Position numbers and translations under genes: made by a program. The notes beneath the pieces are model-generated. The model was not told the DNA's origin. It made no database searches and was given only the letters and a program-made list of their open reading frames with translations. Below, one piece after another: positions 1 through 7,147 of a stretch of 9,665 bases of DNA. Every line of letters starts with the position of its first letter. Positions within the stretch are counted from its first letter, which is position 1. This DNA comes from Nitratireductor sp. (GTDB lineage Bacteria; Pseudomonadota; Alphaproteobacteria; Rhizobiales; Rhizobiaceae), in assembly GCA_020441735.1 (NCBI GenBank), contig JAGRLQ010000113.1:1-9665 (forward strand). Reading direction: 5' to 3'.

Positions 1-1227
1 TATGGCCATGAATATGCGATGCACTTTCCGCATCATCGCTGGCCGGCGGGCGCCAACAAGAAACTGTCTCCCATTCACGAGACGCTGGTCGCCTCCGGTG
101 CGCAGTTCGGCGCCTATAACGGCTGGGAGCGGGCCAACTGGTTTGCTGCGGAAGGCGACGACACGTCCGAAGAGACAACCCAGACCTGGCGGCGTGAAGG
201 ACCGTGGTTTGCCCGCATCCGCGAGGAATGCCATGCAGTGCGCGACCATGCCGGCATTCTCGATCTGCCGGGCTTTTCACGTTTCGCCGTGCGCGGCGAA
301 AATGCGGTTGAATGGATCGAAAGCCTGATTACCGGCTCCGTTCCGAAGGTGGGTCGCGTCGGGCTCGGCTATTTTTCCGATGACAAGGGCCGCATCGTTA
401 CCGAAATGTCGCTGTCGCGCATCGAGGAGGAGGGCGTGCTGTGCATCACGGCGGCTGCCGCCCAGTGGCATGACCGCGAATGGCTGGAAAGGCACCTGCC
501 GGAAGATGGCAGCATCACCATTCAGGACGATACCGACAATTACACCTGCTTCATCCTCACCGGGCCGAACTCCCGCGACATCCTGAAAGCGTGTGCCGAT
601 CTCGATCTTGATCTGCCCTGGTTGTCCGTCCAGCGGGGCAGGGTGGATGCCCATGATGTAATGTTCATGCGGGTGTCGTTTGCCGGCGAACTGGGCTGGG
701 AAATCCATTGCCGCAATCAGGTTGCGGGCGAGGTGTATGACAGCCTGATGGAATCGGGCGACCGATACGGTCTCAAACCCTTCGGCATGTATGCGCTCGA
801 TGCACTCAGGTTGGAAAAAGGCTATCGCGCCTGGAAAGGCGATCTTTCGACCGACTACACTATTCTGCAGGGTGGGCTTGAACGCTTCGTCAAATGGTCG
901 AAGCCCGATTTCAAGGGCAAGGCGGCGCTGGAAGCAGAACGCCAGCAGGGCGTTTCGAAGCGCTTCGTCACGCTGGTGGTCGATTGCGATGAATACGACG
1001 CGCCCTACATGTCGACGCTTTGGCATATGGGCGAAGTGGTCGGTGAGACGACCTCCGGCGGCTATGGCCACCGCGTCGACAAGTCGATTGCGCTCGGCAT
1101 GCTGCGCGACGACCTTGCCGTGCCCGGAACGCGCCTGGAGGTGGAAATATACGGCATGCGCTATCCGGCGGAGGTGCAGGAGGATGCGCCGCTTTGGGAT
1201 CCGAAGAATGAAAGGCTGCGGGGGTGA
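1..1227 (+). CDS. Dimethylglycine/sarcosine dehydrogenase-like protein, C-terminal part (5' truncated by window)
   Basis: The reading frame is open from base 1, before the first in-frame ATG at 19, so this is the last ~408 residues of a longer protein. Full-length relatives are about 810-830 residues, so roughly the N-terminal FAD half lies upstream. What remains matches the tetrahydrofolate-binding aminomethyltransferase (GcvT) part of dimethylglycine/sarcosine dehydrogenases: the linker motif GWERANWF near residue 41, GELGWE near residue 229, the conserved stretch ALRLEKGYRAW, and a C-terminal GcvT barrel ending in WDPKNERL. In this family the flavin half oxidises an N-methyl group and the GcvT half captures the one-carbon unit as 5,10-methylene-THF. 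Its layout matches the complete paralogue at 2125-4611, but the sequence is clearly divergent, so a different N-methyl substrate is plausible. Its stop overlaps the next gene's GTG start by 4 bases (GTGA), implying cotranscription. The family call is firm; the exact substrate is unknown. Confidence 0.9.
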   Translation, partial: YGHEYAMHFPHHRWPAGANKKLSPIHETLVASGAQFGAYNGWERANWFAAEGDDTSEETTQTWRREGPWFARIREECHAVRDHAGILDLPGFSRFAVRGENAVEWIESLITGSVPKVGRVGLGYFSDDKGRIVTEMSLSRIEEEGVLCITAAAAQWHDREWLERHLPEDGSITIQDDTDNYTCFILTGPNSRDILKACADLDLDLPWLSVQRGRVDAHDVMFMRVSFAGELGWEIHCRNQVAGEVYDSLMESGDRYGLKPFGMYALDALRLEKGYRAWKGDLSTDYTILQGGLERFVKWSKPDFKGKAALEAERQQGVSKRFVTLVVDCDEYDAPYMSTLWHMGEVVGETTSGGYGHRVDKSIALGMLRDDLAVPGTRLEVEIYGMRYPAEVQEDAPLWDPKNERLRG

Positions 1228-2132
1228 GCCGGATCGTTCTCCTTGATGGCGGCATGGGGCAGGAACTGCTGAAGCGTTCCAGCATGCCACCGTCCCCGCT
1301 GTGGTCGGCTCAGGTGATGATGGATGAACCCGAGATCGTCGAAGCAGTGCATCTCGACTACATTCGCGCCGGCGCGCGGGTGCTGACCCTCAACACCTAT
1401 TCAGCAACACCGGAACGGCTTGCAAGAGATGCCGAGGAGGCGTTGTTCGAACCGTTGCAGCAGAAGGCAATCGGCGTCGCCCGGGCCGCCCGCGACAAGA
1501 GCGGCGAGGATGTCGCCATAGCAGGCTGCCTGCCGCCGCTTTATGCCAGCTACCGCCCGGACGTAGTGCCGGAATACGAGACAACGCTTGCCACCTACCG
1601 GCGCATCGTTGCGGTGGAGGCTGACCACGTCGACTGTTTCCTGTGCGAGACGCTGTCCTCGCTCAAGGAGATCAGGGCTGCGACCACGGCTGCGAAGGAA
1701 AGCGGCAAGCCGGTCTGGACTGCCATGACCGTTCAGGACGGCGACGGACTGCATCTGCGCTCAGGTGAGGCGACCGAAGACGGTGTTGCAGTTGCCATTG
1801 AAGCGGGAGCGGATGCGGTGCTGGTCAACTGTTCGTGGCCTGAATCCGTAGGTGAAGCCATGGCAGTGCTGAAGCAAGGTGGCCTGCCGTTCGGCGGCTA
1901 TGCCAACGGGTTTACCGGCATCGAGGCGCTTCAGCCTGGCGGTACAGTAAGTGAATTGAAGGCGCGCAGTGATCTCGGACCCGATCAATACGCTACCCAT
2001 GTGATGGGCTGGGTTGCAGCCGGTGCGACCATCGTCGGCGGCTGCTGCGAGGTCGGCCCGGCGCATATCGCGAGGCTGGCTGAAGTCCTTGCAGAAAACG
2101 GACATGAAATCGTGGGGAAACTTGATGGCTGA
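1224..2132 (+). CDS. Homocysteine S-methyltransferase family protein (betaine-homocysteine methyltransferase-like)
   Basis: This 302-residue single-domain protein has the zinc-dependent homocysteine methyltransferase fold. The N-terminal LDGGMGQEL (residues 7-15) and the NTYSATPERL segment are family signatures. The three zinc-ligand cysteines are present: Cys203 in VNCSWPE and Cys274-Cys275 in GGCCEVGP. Family members transfer a methyl group from glycine betaine, S-methylmethionine or a related donor to homocysteine, giving methionine. Next to demethylating flavoproteins and an MttB homologue, a betaine-type methylammonium donor is the likeliest guess. The GTG start at 1224 is chosen because it has an AAAGG ribosome site at 1211-1215 and because the next in-frame ATG falls inside the LDGGMG motif. 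The start overlaps the upstream stop by 4 bases and the 3' end overlaps the next gene by 8. The protein is cytosolic, with no signal peptide or membrane segment. The donor cannot be read from the sequence; S-methylmethionine or a methyl-corrinoid is the alternative. Confidence 0.88.
   Translation: MSRIVLLDGGMGQELLKRSSMPPSPLWSAQVMMDEPEIVEAVHLDYIRAGARVLTLNTYSATPERLARDAEEALFEPLQQKAIGVARAARDKSGEDVAIAGCLPPLYASYRPDVVPEYETTLATYRRIVAVEADHVDCFLCETLSSLKEIRAATTAAKESGKPVWTAMTVQDGDGLHLRSGEATEDGVAVAIEAGADAVLVNCSWPESVGEAMAVLKQGGLPFGGYANGFTGIEALQPGGTVSELKARSDLGPDQYATHVMGWVAAGATIVGGCCEVGPAHIARLAEVLAENGHEIVGKLDG
2114..2118 (+). promoter_or_regulatory. Ribosome binding site deciding the start of the flavoprotein gene
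   Basis: A GGGGA core lies 6 bases before the ATG at 2125. The same frame is open further upstream, with ATGs at 2014 and 2104, but those lie inside the homocysteine methyltransferase gene and would add an arginine-rich leader not expected before the FAD-binding motif. The ATG at 2125 places the Rossmann GGGVAG motif at residues 17-22, as is usual for the family. Confidence 0.7.
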
Positions 2133-4611
2133 GGCAAAGGCAATTCCGGGCGAAGCTCGGGCAGTCGTGATCGGTGGCGGCGTTGCCGGCTGTTCGGTCG
2201 CCTATCATCTTGCCAAACAGGGCTGGAAGGACGTTGTGCTGCTGGAACGCAAGCAGCTTGCCTGCGGCACGACCTGGCATGCGGCCGGTCTGATCGGCCA
2301 GCTTCGCGCGACGAAGAACATGACGCGCTTGGCGAAATACTCTGCCGATCTCTACACGAAGCTTGAGGCGGAGACCGGGGTTGCCACCGGGTTTCGCCAA
2401 TGCGGCTCGATTTCCGTGGCGCTCACAGACGAGCGCCTTGAGGAGCTCAATCGTTCGGCCTCAATGGCACGCGCTTTCGGCGTCGATGTGGAGGAGATTT
2501 CGCCCGAAGAGATCAAGAAACGCTATGAGCACATCAATCTCGAAGGGGTGACCGGCGGGGTATGGCTGCCGCTTGATGGGCAGGCCGATCCCGCCAACAT
2601 CGCCCAGGCGCTGGCAAAAGGCGCCCGCCAGATGGGCGCGAAGGTGATTGAGGGCGTCAAGGTCACCGAAATCCATGAAACCGTCACCGGCGGCCAGAGA
2701 ACGGTTTCGGGTGTTTCCTGGCAACGCGACGGGTCGGATGAGAGCGGCACGATCAAGGCCGAGATGGTGGTCAATTGCGGGGGCATGTGGGCACATGAAC
2801 TGGGCCGCCAGAACGGCGTCAACCTGCCGCTGCACGCCTGCGAGCACTTCTACATCGTCACCGAGAATATTCCGGGGCTGACGCAGCTTCCCGTGCTGCG
2901 GGTGCCGGACGAGTGCGCCTATTACAAGGAGGATGCCGGCAAGATCCTGCTCGGCGCCTTCGAACCGGTATCGAAGCCATGGCCGTCGCTTGAAAGCGGT
3001 GAGCGCATTCCCGAGGATTTCTGCTTCGACCAGTTGCCGGAGGACTTCGACCACTTCCAGCCGATCCTTGAAGATGCCGTCAACCGCATGCCGATGCTGG
3101 CGGAAGCGGGTATTCACACCTTCTTCAACGGCCCGGAGAGCTTCACGCCGGACGATGCCTATCATCTCGGCGAGGCACCGGAATTCCGCAATTACTTCGT
3201 CTGCTGCGGCTTCAACTCGATCGGCATCCAGTCTTCCGGCGGGGCCGGCATGGCGCTTGCCCACTGGATGGAGCATGGTCATCCGCCCTTCGATCTTTCC
3301 GACGTGGATATCCGCCGCATGCAGCCCTTCATGGGCAACAAGACCTTTGTGCACGAGCGTGCGAAGGAGACGCTCGGCCTGCTCTATGCCGATCATTTTC
3401 CCTATCGCCAGAAGGCGACTGCCCGAGGCATCCGCCGCACGCCGTTTCACGAACATCTGAAGGCACAGCGCGCCGTCTTCGGCGAAGTGGCTGGCTGGGA
3501 GCGGGCGAACTGGTTTGCCAAAGAGGGTGAAGCTGCCGAGTATCGCTATTCCTGGAAGCGGCAGAACTGGTTCGGGAACTCGGCGGCAGAACACCGCGCC
3601 GTGCGCGAAAACGTCGGCATGTACGACATGTCGTCCTTCGGCAAGATCCGCGTCGAGGGACGCGATGCGGAGGCCTGTCTCAACCGCATCTGTGGCGCCT
3701 ACATGTCCGTTCCGGCGGGCCGCATCGTCTACACGCAGTTCCTCAACGAACGCGGCGGGATCGAGGCCGATGTCACCGTTACGCGGCTTGGCGAGACGAG
3801 CTACCTGATCGTCACGCCCGCCGCGACCATGGTGCGCGAGATGGAATGGCTTGCCCGCCACAAAGGCGATCTTGAGGTTTCCTTCATCGATGTGACGGCG
3901 GGCGAGGGCGTGCTGGCTGTCATGGGCCCCAATGCCCGGGCCGTGCTGGAAAAGGCCGCACCTTTCCACGACTGGTCGAATGCCAACCACCCCTTCGGAA
4001 CGGCGAAGGCTATCGAGCTTGGCATGGGGCTCGCCCGGGCGCACCGCGTTTCCTATGTGGGCGAGCTCGGCTGGGAACTCTACATTTCCTCCGATCAGTG
4101 CGGCCATGCCTTCGAAACGCTGATGGGGGCGGGCGAAAGCGCCGGAATGAAACTCTGTGGCATGCACATGATGGATTCGTGCCGGATCGAAAAAGCGTTC
4201 CGCCATTTCGGCCACGACATCACAAGCGAGGATCACGTGCTGGAGGCTGGTCTCGGCTTTGCGGTCAAGACGGCGAAAGAGGATTTCATCGGCCGCGATG
4301 CGGTTCTGCGAAAGCGTGAGGAAGGTCTGAAGTTGCGGCTCTTGCAATTCCGGCTGACGGATCCCGAGCCGCTGCTCTATCACAACGAGCCGATCCTGCG
4401 TGATGGCGAGATTGTCGGTTATGTGTGTTCCGGCAATTACGGCCATACGCTGGGTGGCGCCATCGGCATGGGCTATGTGCCCTGCGAGGGCGAAACGGCG
4501 GACTCGGTGCTGGCGTCTTCCTTTGAAATCGAGGTTGCCGGAACGCGGGTTGCTGCCGAGGCTTCGCTCAAGCCGATGTACGATCCGAAATCCGAAAGGG
4601 TAAAGGCATGA
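2125..4611 (+). CDS. FAD-dependent dimethylglycine/sarcosine dehydrogenase-like protein with GcvT domains
   Basis: The protein has 828 residues, the usual full length. In order it has an N-terminal DAO-type FAD domain (about 12-375) with the dinucleotide motif GGGVAG at 17-22, an FAO_M linker domain (about 380-437), a GcvT folate-binding domain (about 440-710) and a GcvT C-terminal barrel (about 725-815). GTTWHAAGL at 48-56 holds His52, equivalent to the histidine that covalently binds FAD in mitochondrial dimethylglycine and sarcosine dehydrogenases. GELGWE lies near 646. Known relatives oxidise N-methylglycines, deliver the methyl carbon to tetrahydrofolate and pass electrons to an electron-transfer flavoprotein. 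The start at 2125 overlaps the previous stop by 8 bases; the stop shares ATGA with the next gene. Retained FAD and folate elements indicate a working enzyme. Substrate could be dimethylglycine, sarcosine or another N-methyl amino acid; the presence of a paralogue upstream suggests the two act on successive or different substrates. Confidence 0.92.
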   Translation: MAEAKAIPGEARAVVIGGGVAGCSVAYHLAKQGWKDVVLLERKQLACGTTWHAAGLIGQLRATKNMTRLAKYSADLYTKLEAETGVATGFRQCGSISVALTDERLEELNRSASMARAFGVDVEEISPEEIKKRYEHINLEGVTGGVWLPLDGQADPANIAQALAKGARQMGAKVIEGVKVTEIHETVTGGQRTVSGVSWQRDGSDESGTIKAEMVVNCGGMWAHELGRQNGVNLPLHACEHFYIVTENIPGLTQLPVLRVPDECAYYKEDAGKILLGAFEPVSKPWPSLESGERIPEDFCFDQLPEDFDHFQPILEDAVNRMPMLAEAGIHTFFNGPESFTPDDAYHLGEAPEFRNYFVCCGFNSIGIQSSGGAGMALAHWMEHGHPPFDLSDVDIRRMQPFMGNKTFVHERAKETLGLLYADHFPYRQKATARGIRRTPFHEHLKAQRAVFGEVAGWERANWFAKEGEAAEYRYSWKRQNWFGNSAAEHRAVRENVGMYDMSSFGKIRVEGRDAEACLNRICGAYMSVPAGRIVYTQFLNERGGIEADVTVTRLGETSYLIVTPAATMVREMEWLARHKGDLEVSFIDVTAGEGVLAVMGPNARAVLEKAAPFHDWSNANHPFGTAKAIELGMGLARAHRVSYVGELGWELYISSDQCGHAFETLMGAGESAGMKLCGMHMMDSCRIEKAFRHFGHDITSEDHVLEAGLGFAVKTAKEDFIGRDAVLRKREEGLKLRLLQFRLTDPEPLLYHNEPILRDGEIVGYVCSGNYGHTLGGAIGMGYVPCEGETADSVLASSFEIEVAGTRVAAEASLKPMYDPKSERVKA

Positions 4612-5453
4612 GTTCATCTGCTCGCCACCAGGCATTTTTCGACCTGCACCAGTCCGGCTGTTTCGTGATCCCCAATCCCTGGGACATCGGCTCGGCGCGG
4701 ATGATGGCCGCTCTCGGTGCCAAGGCGCTGGCAACGACCAGTGCCGGCTTTGCTTTCACGCTCGGCAGGCCCGACATGGGGCGTGTCAGCCGTGACGAGG
4801 CGCTTGCCCATGCCGAGGCGATCGTGGCCGCAACGGACCTGCCGGTGAGCGGCGATTTCGAGAACGGTTTCGGTGATGCTCCAGATTATGTTGCCGAGAC
4901 CGTGCGGCTGGCGGCGGAAGCGGGGCTTTCGGGCTGCTCTGTCGAGGATACGCAGATGGTCGAAGGCAATCCTGCCTACGACTTCGATCTGGCGGTCGAG
5001 CGGGTGCGTGCAGGGGTGGCGGCGGCAAGAGCGCTGCCGCACCCCTTCATCTTCTGCGCGCGGGCCGACGGTGTGATGAACGGCAGTTACAACATCGACG
5101 AGGCGATCAGGCGCATCCGTGCCTTCGAGGAAGCCGGTGCTGACCTGCTGTATGTGCCGGTGCCGCCGGGCATTGAAGAATTGAAACAGGTGCTCGGCGC
5201 CGTCAGCAAACCGGTCAATGCGCTGGCGGCAGGGCCGCTTTCCAGATGCAGCGTTGGCGAACTGGCAGCCCTGGGCGTGCGGCGCATTTCGCTCGGTTCG
5301 ATGATTGCGCGGGCAACCCATGCGGTCATCCGCGATGCAACGAAGGCAATGCTTGAGGAAGGCAGTTTCGCACCGCTGAAGGGAACAGCGAGTGGCGACG
5401 AGATTGATGCAATGCTGCTGGCAGGTGCCGCAGATGCAGATGGCGAAAGGTGA
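4608..5453 (+). CDS. Isocitrate lyase/PEP mutase superfamily protein
   Basis: This is a 281-residue (beta/alpha)8 protein of the PEP mutase/isocitrate lyase superfamily. It shows the N-terminal NPWDIGSARMM segment, a TTSAGFAFTLGRPD loop, the Mg-binding acidic motif DFENGFGD with Asp83 and Glu85, and VEDTQ with Glu113. Superfamily members make or break C-C or P-C bonds next to a 2-oxo acid carboxylate (PEP mutase, 2-methylisocitrate lyase, dimethylmalate lyase, oxaloacetate decarboxylase). The KRCGH-type motif carrying the catalytic cysteine of isocitrate and methylisocitrate lyases is not present; the corresponding loop (about 117-125) reads MVEGNPAYD. It is therefore unlikely to be a classical lyase of that type; a decarboxylase, hydrolase or C-C bond cleaving enzyme of the cysteine-free subgroup is possible. 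The ATG at 4608 overlaps the previous stop (ATGA) and has GAAAGGG at 4594-4600. The superfamily is certain; the reaction is not known. Confidence 0.85.
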   Translation: MSSSARHQAFFDLHQSGCFVIPNPWDIGSARMMAALGAKALATTSAGFAFTLGRPDMGRVSRDEALAHAEAIVAATDLPVSGDFENGFGDAPDYVAETVRLAAEAGLSGCSVEDTQMVEGNPAYDFDLAVERVRAGVAAARALPHPFIFCARADGVMNGSYNIDEAIRRIRAFEEAGADLLYVPVPPGIEELKQVLGAVSKPVNALAAGPLSRCSVGELAALGVRRISLGSMIARATHAVIRDATKAMLEEGSFAPLKGTASGDEIDAMLLAGAADADGER

Positions 5454-5459
5454 CAGGCC

Positions 5460-7046
5460 ATGGAACAGGGAAGTGCCGGGGATCAGGGAAGTGTCGTTGA
5501 TGATCAAGTCATTGGCCGTTCGCGGCGATCCGGCGGCAGGGCGGGGCGGCACGCGGTTCGCTCCGCGCCGCTGACAGAGGACATAAAGCCGATCCGGCCG
5601 GGTATGGAGGGCGGTTCCTACAAGCCGCTGACGGAGGCCGGTGTGCAGCGCATTCACGAGGCAGCACTGGAAGCCATGGAAGTCATCGGCTTTGCCGATG
5701 CGCCGGAAACCGGCGTTGAAATCCTGACGGGTGCAGGCTGCACGCAAGGAGAGGACGGGCGCATCCGCTTCCCCCGTTCGCTGGTCGAGGACATGCTGGC
5801 GAAGGCCGCGAAGGAAGTGACGCTTTTTGCCCGCGATCCGGCGTGCGATCTGCATCTTTCCGGCAACCGCGTCCACTATGGCACGGCGGGGGCTGCCGTC
5901 TATGTGGTCGATGTTGAAAACCGCGACTATCGTGAATCCACCGTGCAGGATCTGTTCGATGCGGCAAGGATAACGCAGGAACTCGACAACGTGCATTTTT
6001 TCCAGCGGCCGATGGTGTGCCGCGATATCGAAGACAATTTCGAGATGGATCTCAACACCATCTATGCTTCCTGCGCAGGGACGAAGAAGCATATCGGCAC
6101 CTCGATCTTCGATCCGGCTTATGTGGACGGCTGTTTCGACCTGCTGCACATGATTGCCGGCGGCGAGGACAAATGGCGTGAGCGGCCGTTTGTGTCGAAT
6201 TCCAACTGTTTCGTCGTGCCGCCGATGAAGTTTGCCACCGAAAGCTGCCGGGTGATGGAAAAGTGTATTGCCGGTGGCATGCCCGTCCTGTTGCTTTCGG
6301 CTGGTCAGGCGGGTGCCACGGCGCCGGCGCCGATTGCTGCGGCGATCGTACAAGCCGTCGCCGAGTGCCTTGCGGGGATGGTCTATGTCAACGCGATCTC
6401 GCCCGGTTATCCGGCGGTGTTTGGAACCTGGCCGTTCGTCTCCGATCTCAGGTCCGGCGCGATGTCGGGAGGTTCCGGCGAACAGGCATTGCTGACGGCG
6501 GGCTGCGCCCAGATGCACCATTTCTATGGCCTGCCGGGCGGCGCGGCAGCGGGCATCGCCGATGCCAAACTGCCCGACATGCAGGCCGGCTGGGAGCAGA
6601 TGTGCTCCAATGTGATGGCAGGCCTTTCAGGCCTCAACATGGTCTACGAGGCAGTCGGCATGCACGCTTCGCTGCTTGGTTTCTCGCTTGAAAGCCTGAT
6701 CCTGGGTGATGATCTGTTGGGACAGGCGCTGCGTTGTGTGCGCGGCATCGAGGTGACTGAGGACAGCGTGTCGCTCGACACGATGAAAGAGGTCTGTCTT
6801 GGCGGGCCGGGGCACTATCTGGGTTCCGCGCAGACGCTCAACCTGATGCAGCGCGACTATGTTTATCCGGCGATTGCCGACCGGCTGAGCCCGAAGGAAT
6901 GGGCGGAGGTTGGCAAGCCCGATCTGATCGAGCAGGCAATCAAGCGCAAGCGGCAAATCCTCGACGCGCCGAGAAAGCCGATCATCGATCCGGTGGTGGA
7001 CAGGGAAATCCGCAGGAAGTTCCACATTCATCTGGGGGCTGGGTGA
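5460..7046 (+). CDS. Trimethylamine methyltransferase (MttB) superfamily protein, non-pyrrolysine
   Basis: The protein is 528 residues long. A short arginine-rich leader (residues 18-34, RSRRSGGRAGRHAV region) precedes the MttB domain, which starts near PIRPGMEGG. Family hallmarks include SAGQAGATAPAP, ISPGYPAVFGTWPF, SGGSGEQALL and GGPGHYLGSAQTL near the C-terminus. Archaeal MttB methylates a corrinoid protein from trimethylamine and carries pyrrolysine at an in-frame TAG. Here there is no in-frame TAG, placing it with non-Pyl homologues such as the glycine betaine (MtgB), proline betaine (MtpB) and carnitine (MtcB) methyltransferases of anaerobes, whose substrates are quaternary amines. The neighbouring betaine-type enzymes agree with a quaternary-amine role. 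No corrinoid partner is visible in this window. The ATG at 5460 lies 6 bases after the upstream stop with GAAAGG at 5445-5450. Substrate and methyl acceptor are unknown; a role outside corrinoid chemistry cannot be excluded. Confidence 0.88.
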   Translation: MEQGSAGDQGSVVDDQVIGRSRRSGGRAGRHAVRSAPLTEDIKPIRPGMEGGSYKPLTEAGVQRIHEAALEAMEVIGFADAPETGVEILTGAGCTQGEDGRIRFPRSLVEDMLAKAAKEVTLFARDPACDLHLSGNRVHYGTAGAAVYVVDVENRDYRESTVQDLFDAARITQELDNVHFFQRPMVCRDIEDNFEMDLNTIYASCAGTKKHIGTSIFDPAYVDGCFDLLHMIAGGEDKWRERPFVSNSNCFVVPPMKFATESCRVMEKCIAGGMPVLLLSAGQAGATAPAPIAAAIVQAVAECLAGMVYVNAISPGYPAVFGTWPFVSDLRSGAMSGGSGEQALLTAGCAQMHHFYGLPGGAAAGIADAKLPDMQAGWEQMCSNVMAGLSGLNMVYEAVGMHASLLGFSLESLILGDDLLGQALRCVRGIEVTEDSVSLDTMKEVCLGGPGHYLGSAQTLNLMQRDYVYPAIADRLSPKEWAEVGKPDLIEQAIKRKRQILDAPRKPIIDPVVDREIRRKFHIHLGAG

Positions 7047-7147
7047 GGGAATAGACGTGTTTGCGATACCGTTGGAAAGCAGGATAGTGCGCGTGGCCAT
7101 CGGAACGGAAGCGTAACCTGCGGCCGGCCTGATAGGGAGTGCAGCCA
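7047..7147 (+). promoter_or_regulatory. Only sizeable intergenic gap in the cluster; weak promoter candidate
   Basis: This 101-base gap separates the tightly packed genes 1-5 from the dehydrogenase/dehydratase pair. A weak sigma70-like pair can be drawn: TTGCGA at 7061-7066 and GATAGT at 7083-7088, 16 bases apart, each matching four of six consensus positions. An 8-base GGCCGGCC palindrome lies at 7122-7129. No convincing hairpin with a T-run and no clear operator repeat was seen, so the downstream pair may either have its own promoter or be read through from upstream. Longest reading frames here are about 20 codons and look like noise. Confidence 0.25.
7135..7139 (+). promoter_or_regulatory. 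Ribosome binding site deciding the start of the Ldh_2 dehydrogenase gene
   Basis: GGGAG lies 8 bases before the ATG at 7148. A GTG three codons earlier (7139) is also in frame but overlaps this site itself, so the ATG is preferred. An in-frame TAG at 7133-7135 closes the frame just upstream. Confidence 0.7.

Noticed and set aside
277..1290. A 337-codon open frame on the - strand opposite the first gene
   Set aside because: It is the antisense shadow of the GcvT-domain coding region; no plausible ribosome site or domain was seen, and the + strand frame is conserved in motif content.
2014..2124. Longer start (2014 or 2104) for the flavoprotein gene
   Set aside because: The added residues are encoded inside the upstream methyltransferase gene, are Arg/Ala/Ser-rich without similarity to the family, and lack a convincing ribosome site; the ATG at 2125 has one and places the FAD motif normally.
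2461..4734. A 757-codon open frame on the - strand opposite the flavoprotein gene
   Set aside because: It lies in exact register with the sense codons, so it only requires that the sense gene avoid TCA, TTA and CTA codons, which are rare in GC-rich genomes. Its translation shows no recognisable domain, while the + strand has strong family motifs throughout.
5451..5459. Possible readthrough fusion of the lyase-like protein with the MttB homologue (same frame, one TGA between them)
   Set aside because: The MttB frame has its own ATG with a good GAAAGG ribosome site, and both proteins are of normal length alone. The same 6-base in-frame spacing also occurs between genes 6 and 7, so it looks like ordinary tight packing.
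5511..5561. Arg-rich N-terminal stretch of the MttB homologue as a twin-arginine or other export signal
   Set aside because: No hydrophobic stretch follows the arginines, and the rest of the protein is a cytosolic methyltransferase-type barrel.
4614..6521. A 635-codon open frame on the - strand spanning two + strand genes
   Set aside because: The same register effect applies. The genes at 4608 and 5460 happen to be in the same frame, so the shadow frame runs through both. The product is low-complexity and Arg/His-rich with no family resemblance.
7058..7117. A 19-codon GTG-started frame in the intergenic gap
   Set aside because: It is too short, has no clear ribosome site and no recognisable sequence; it is expected by chance.
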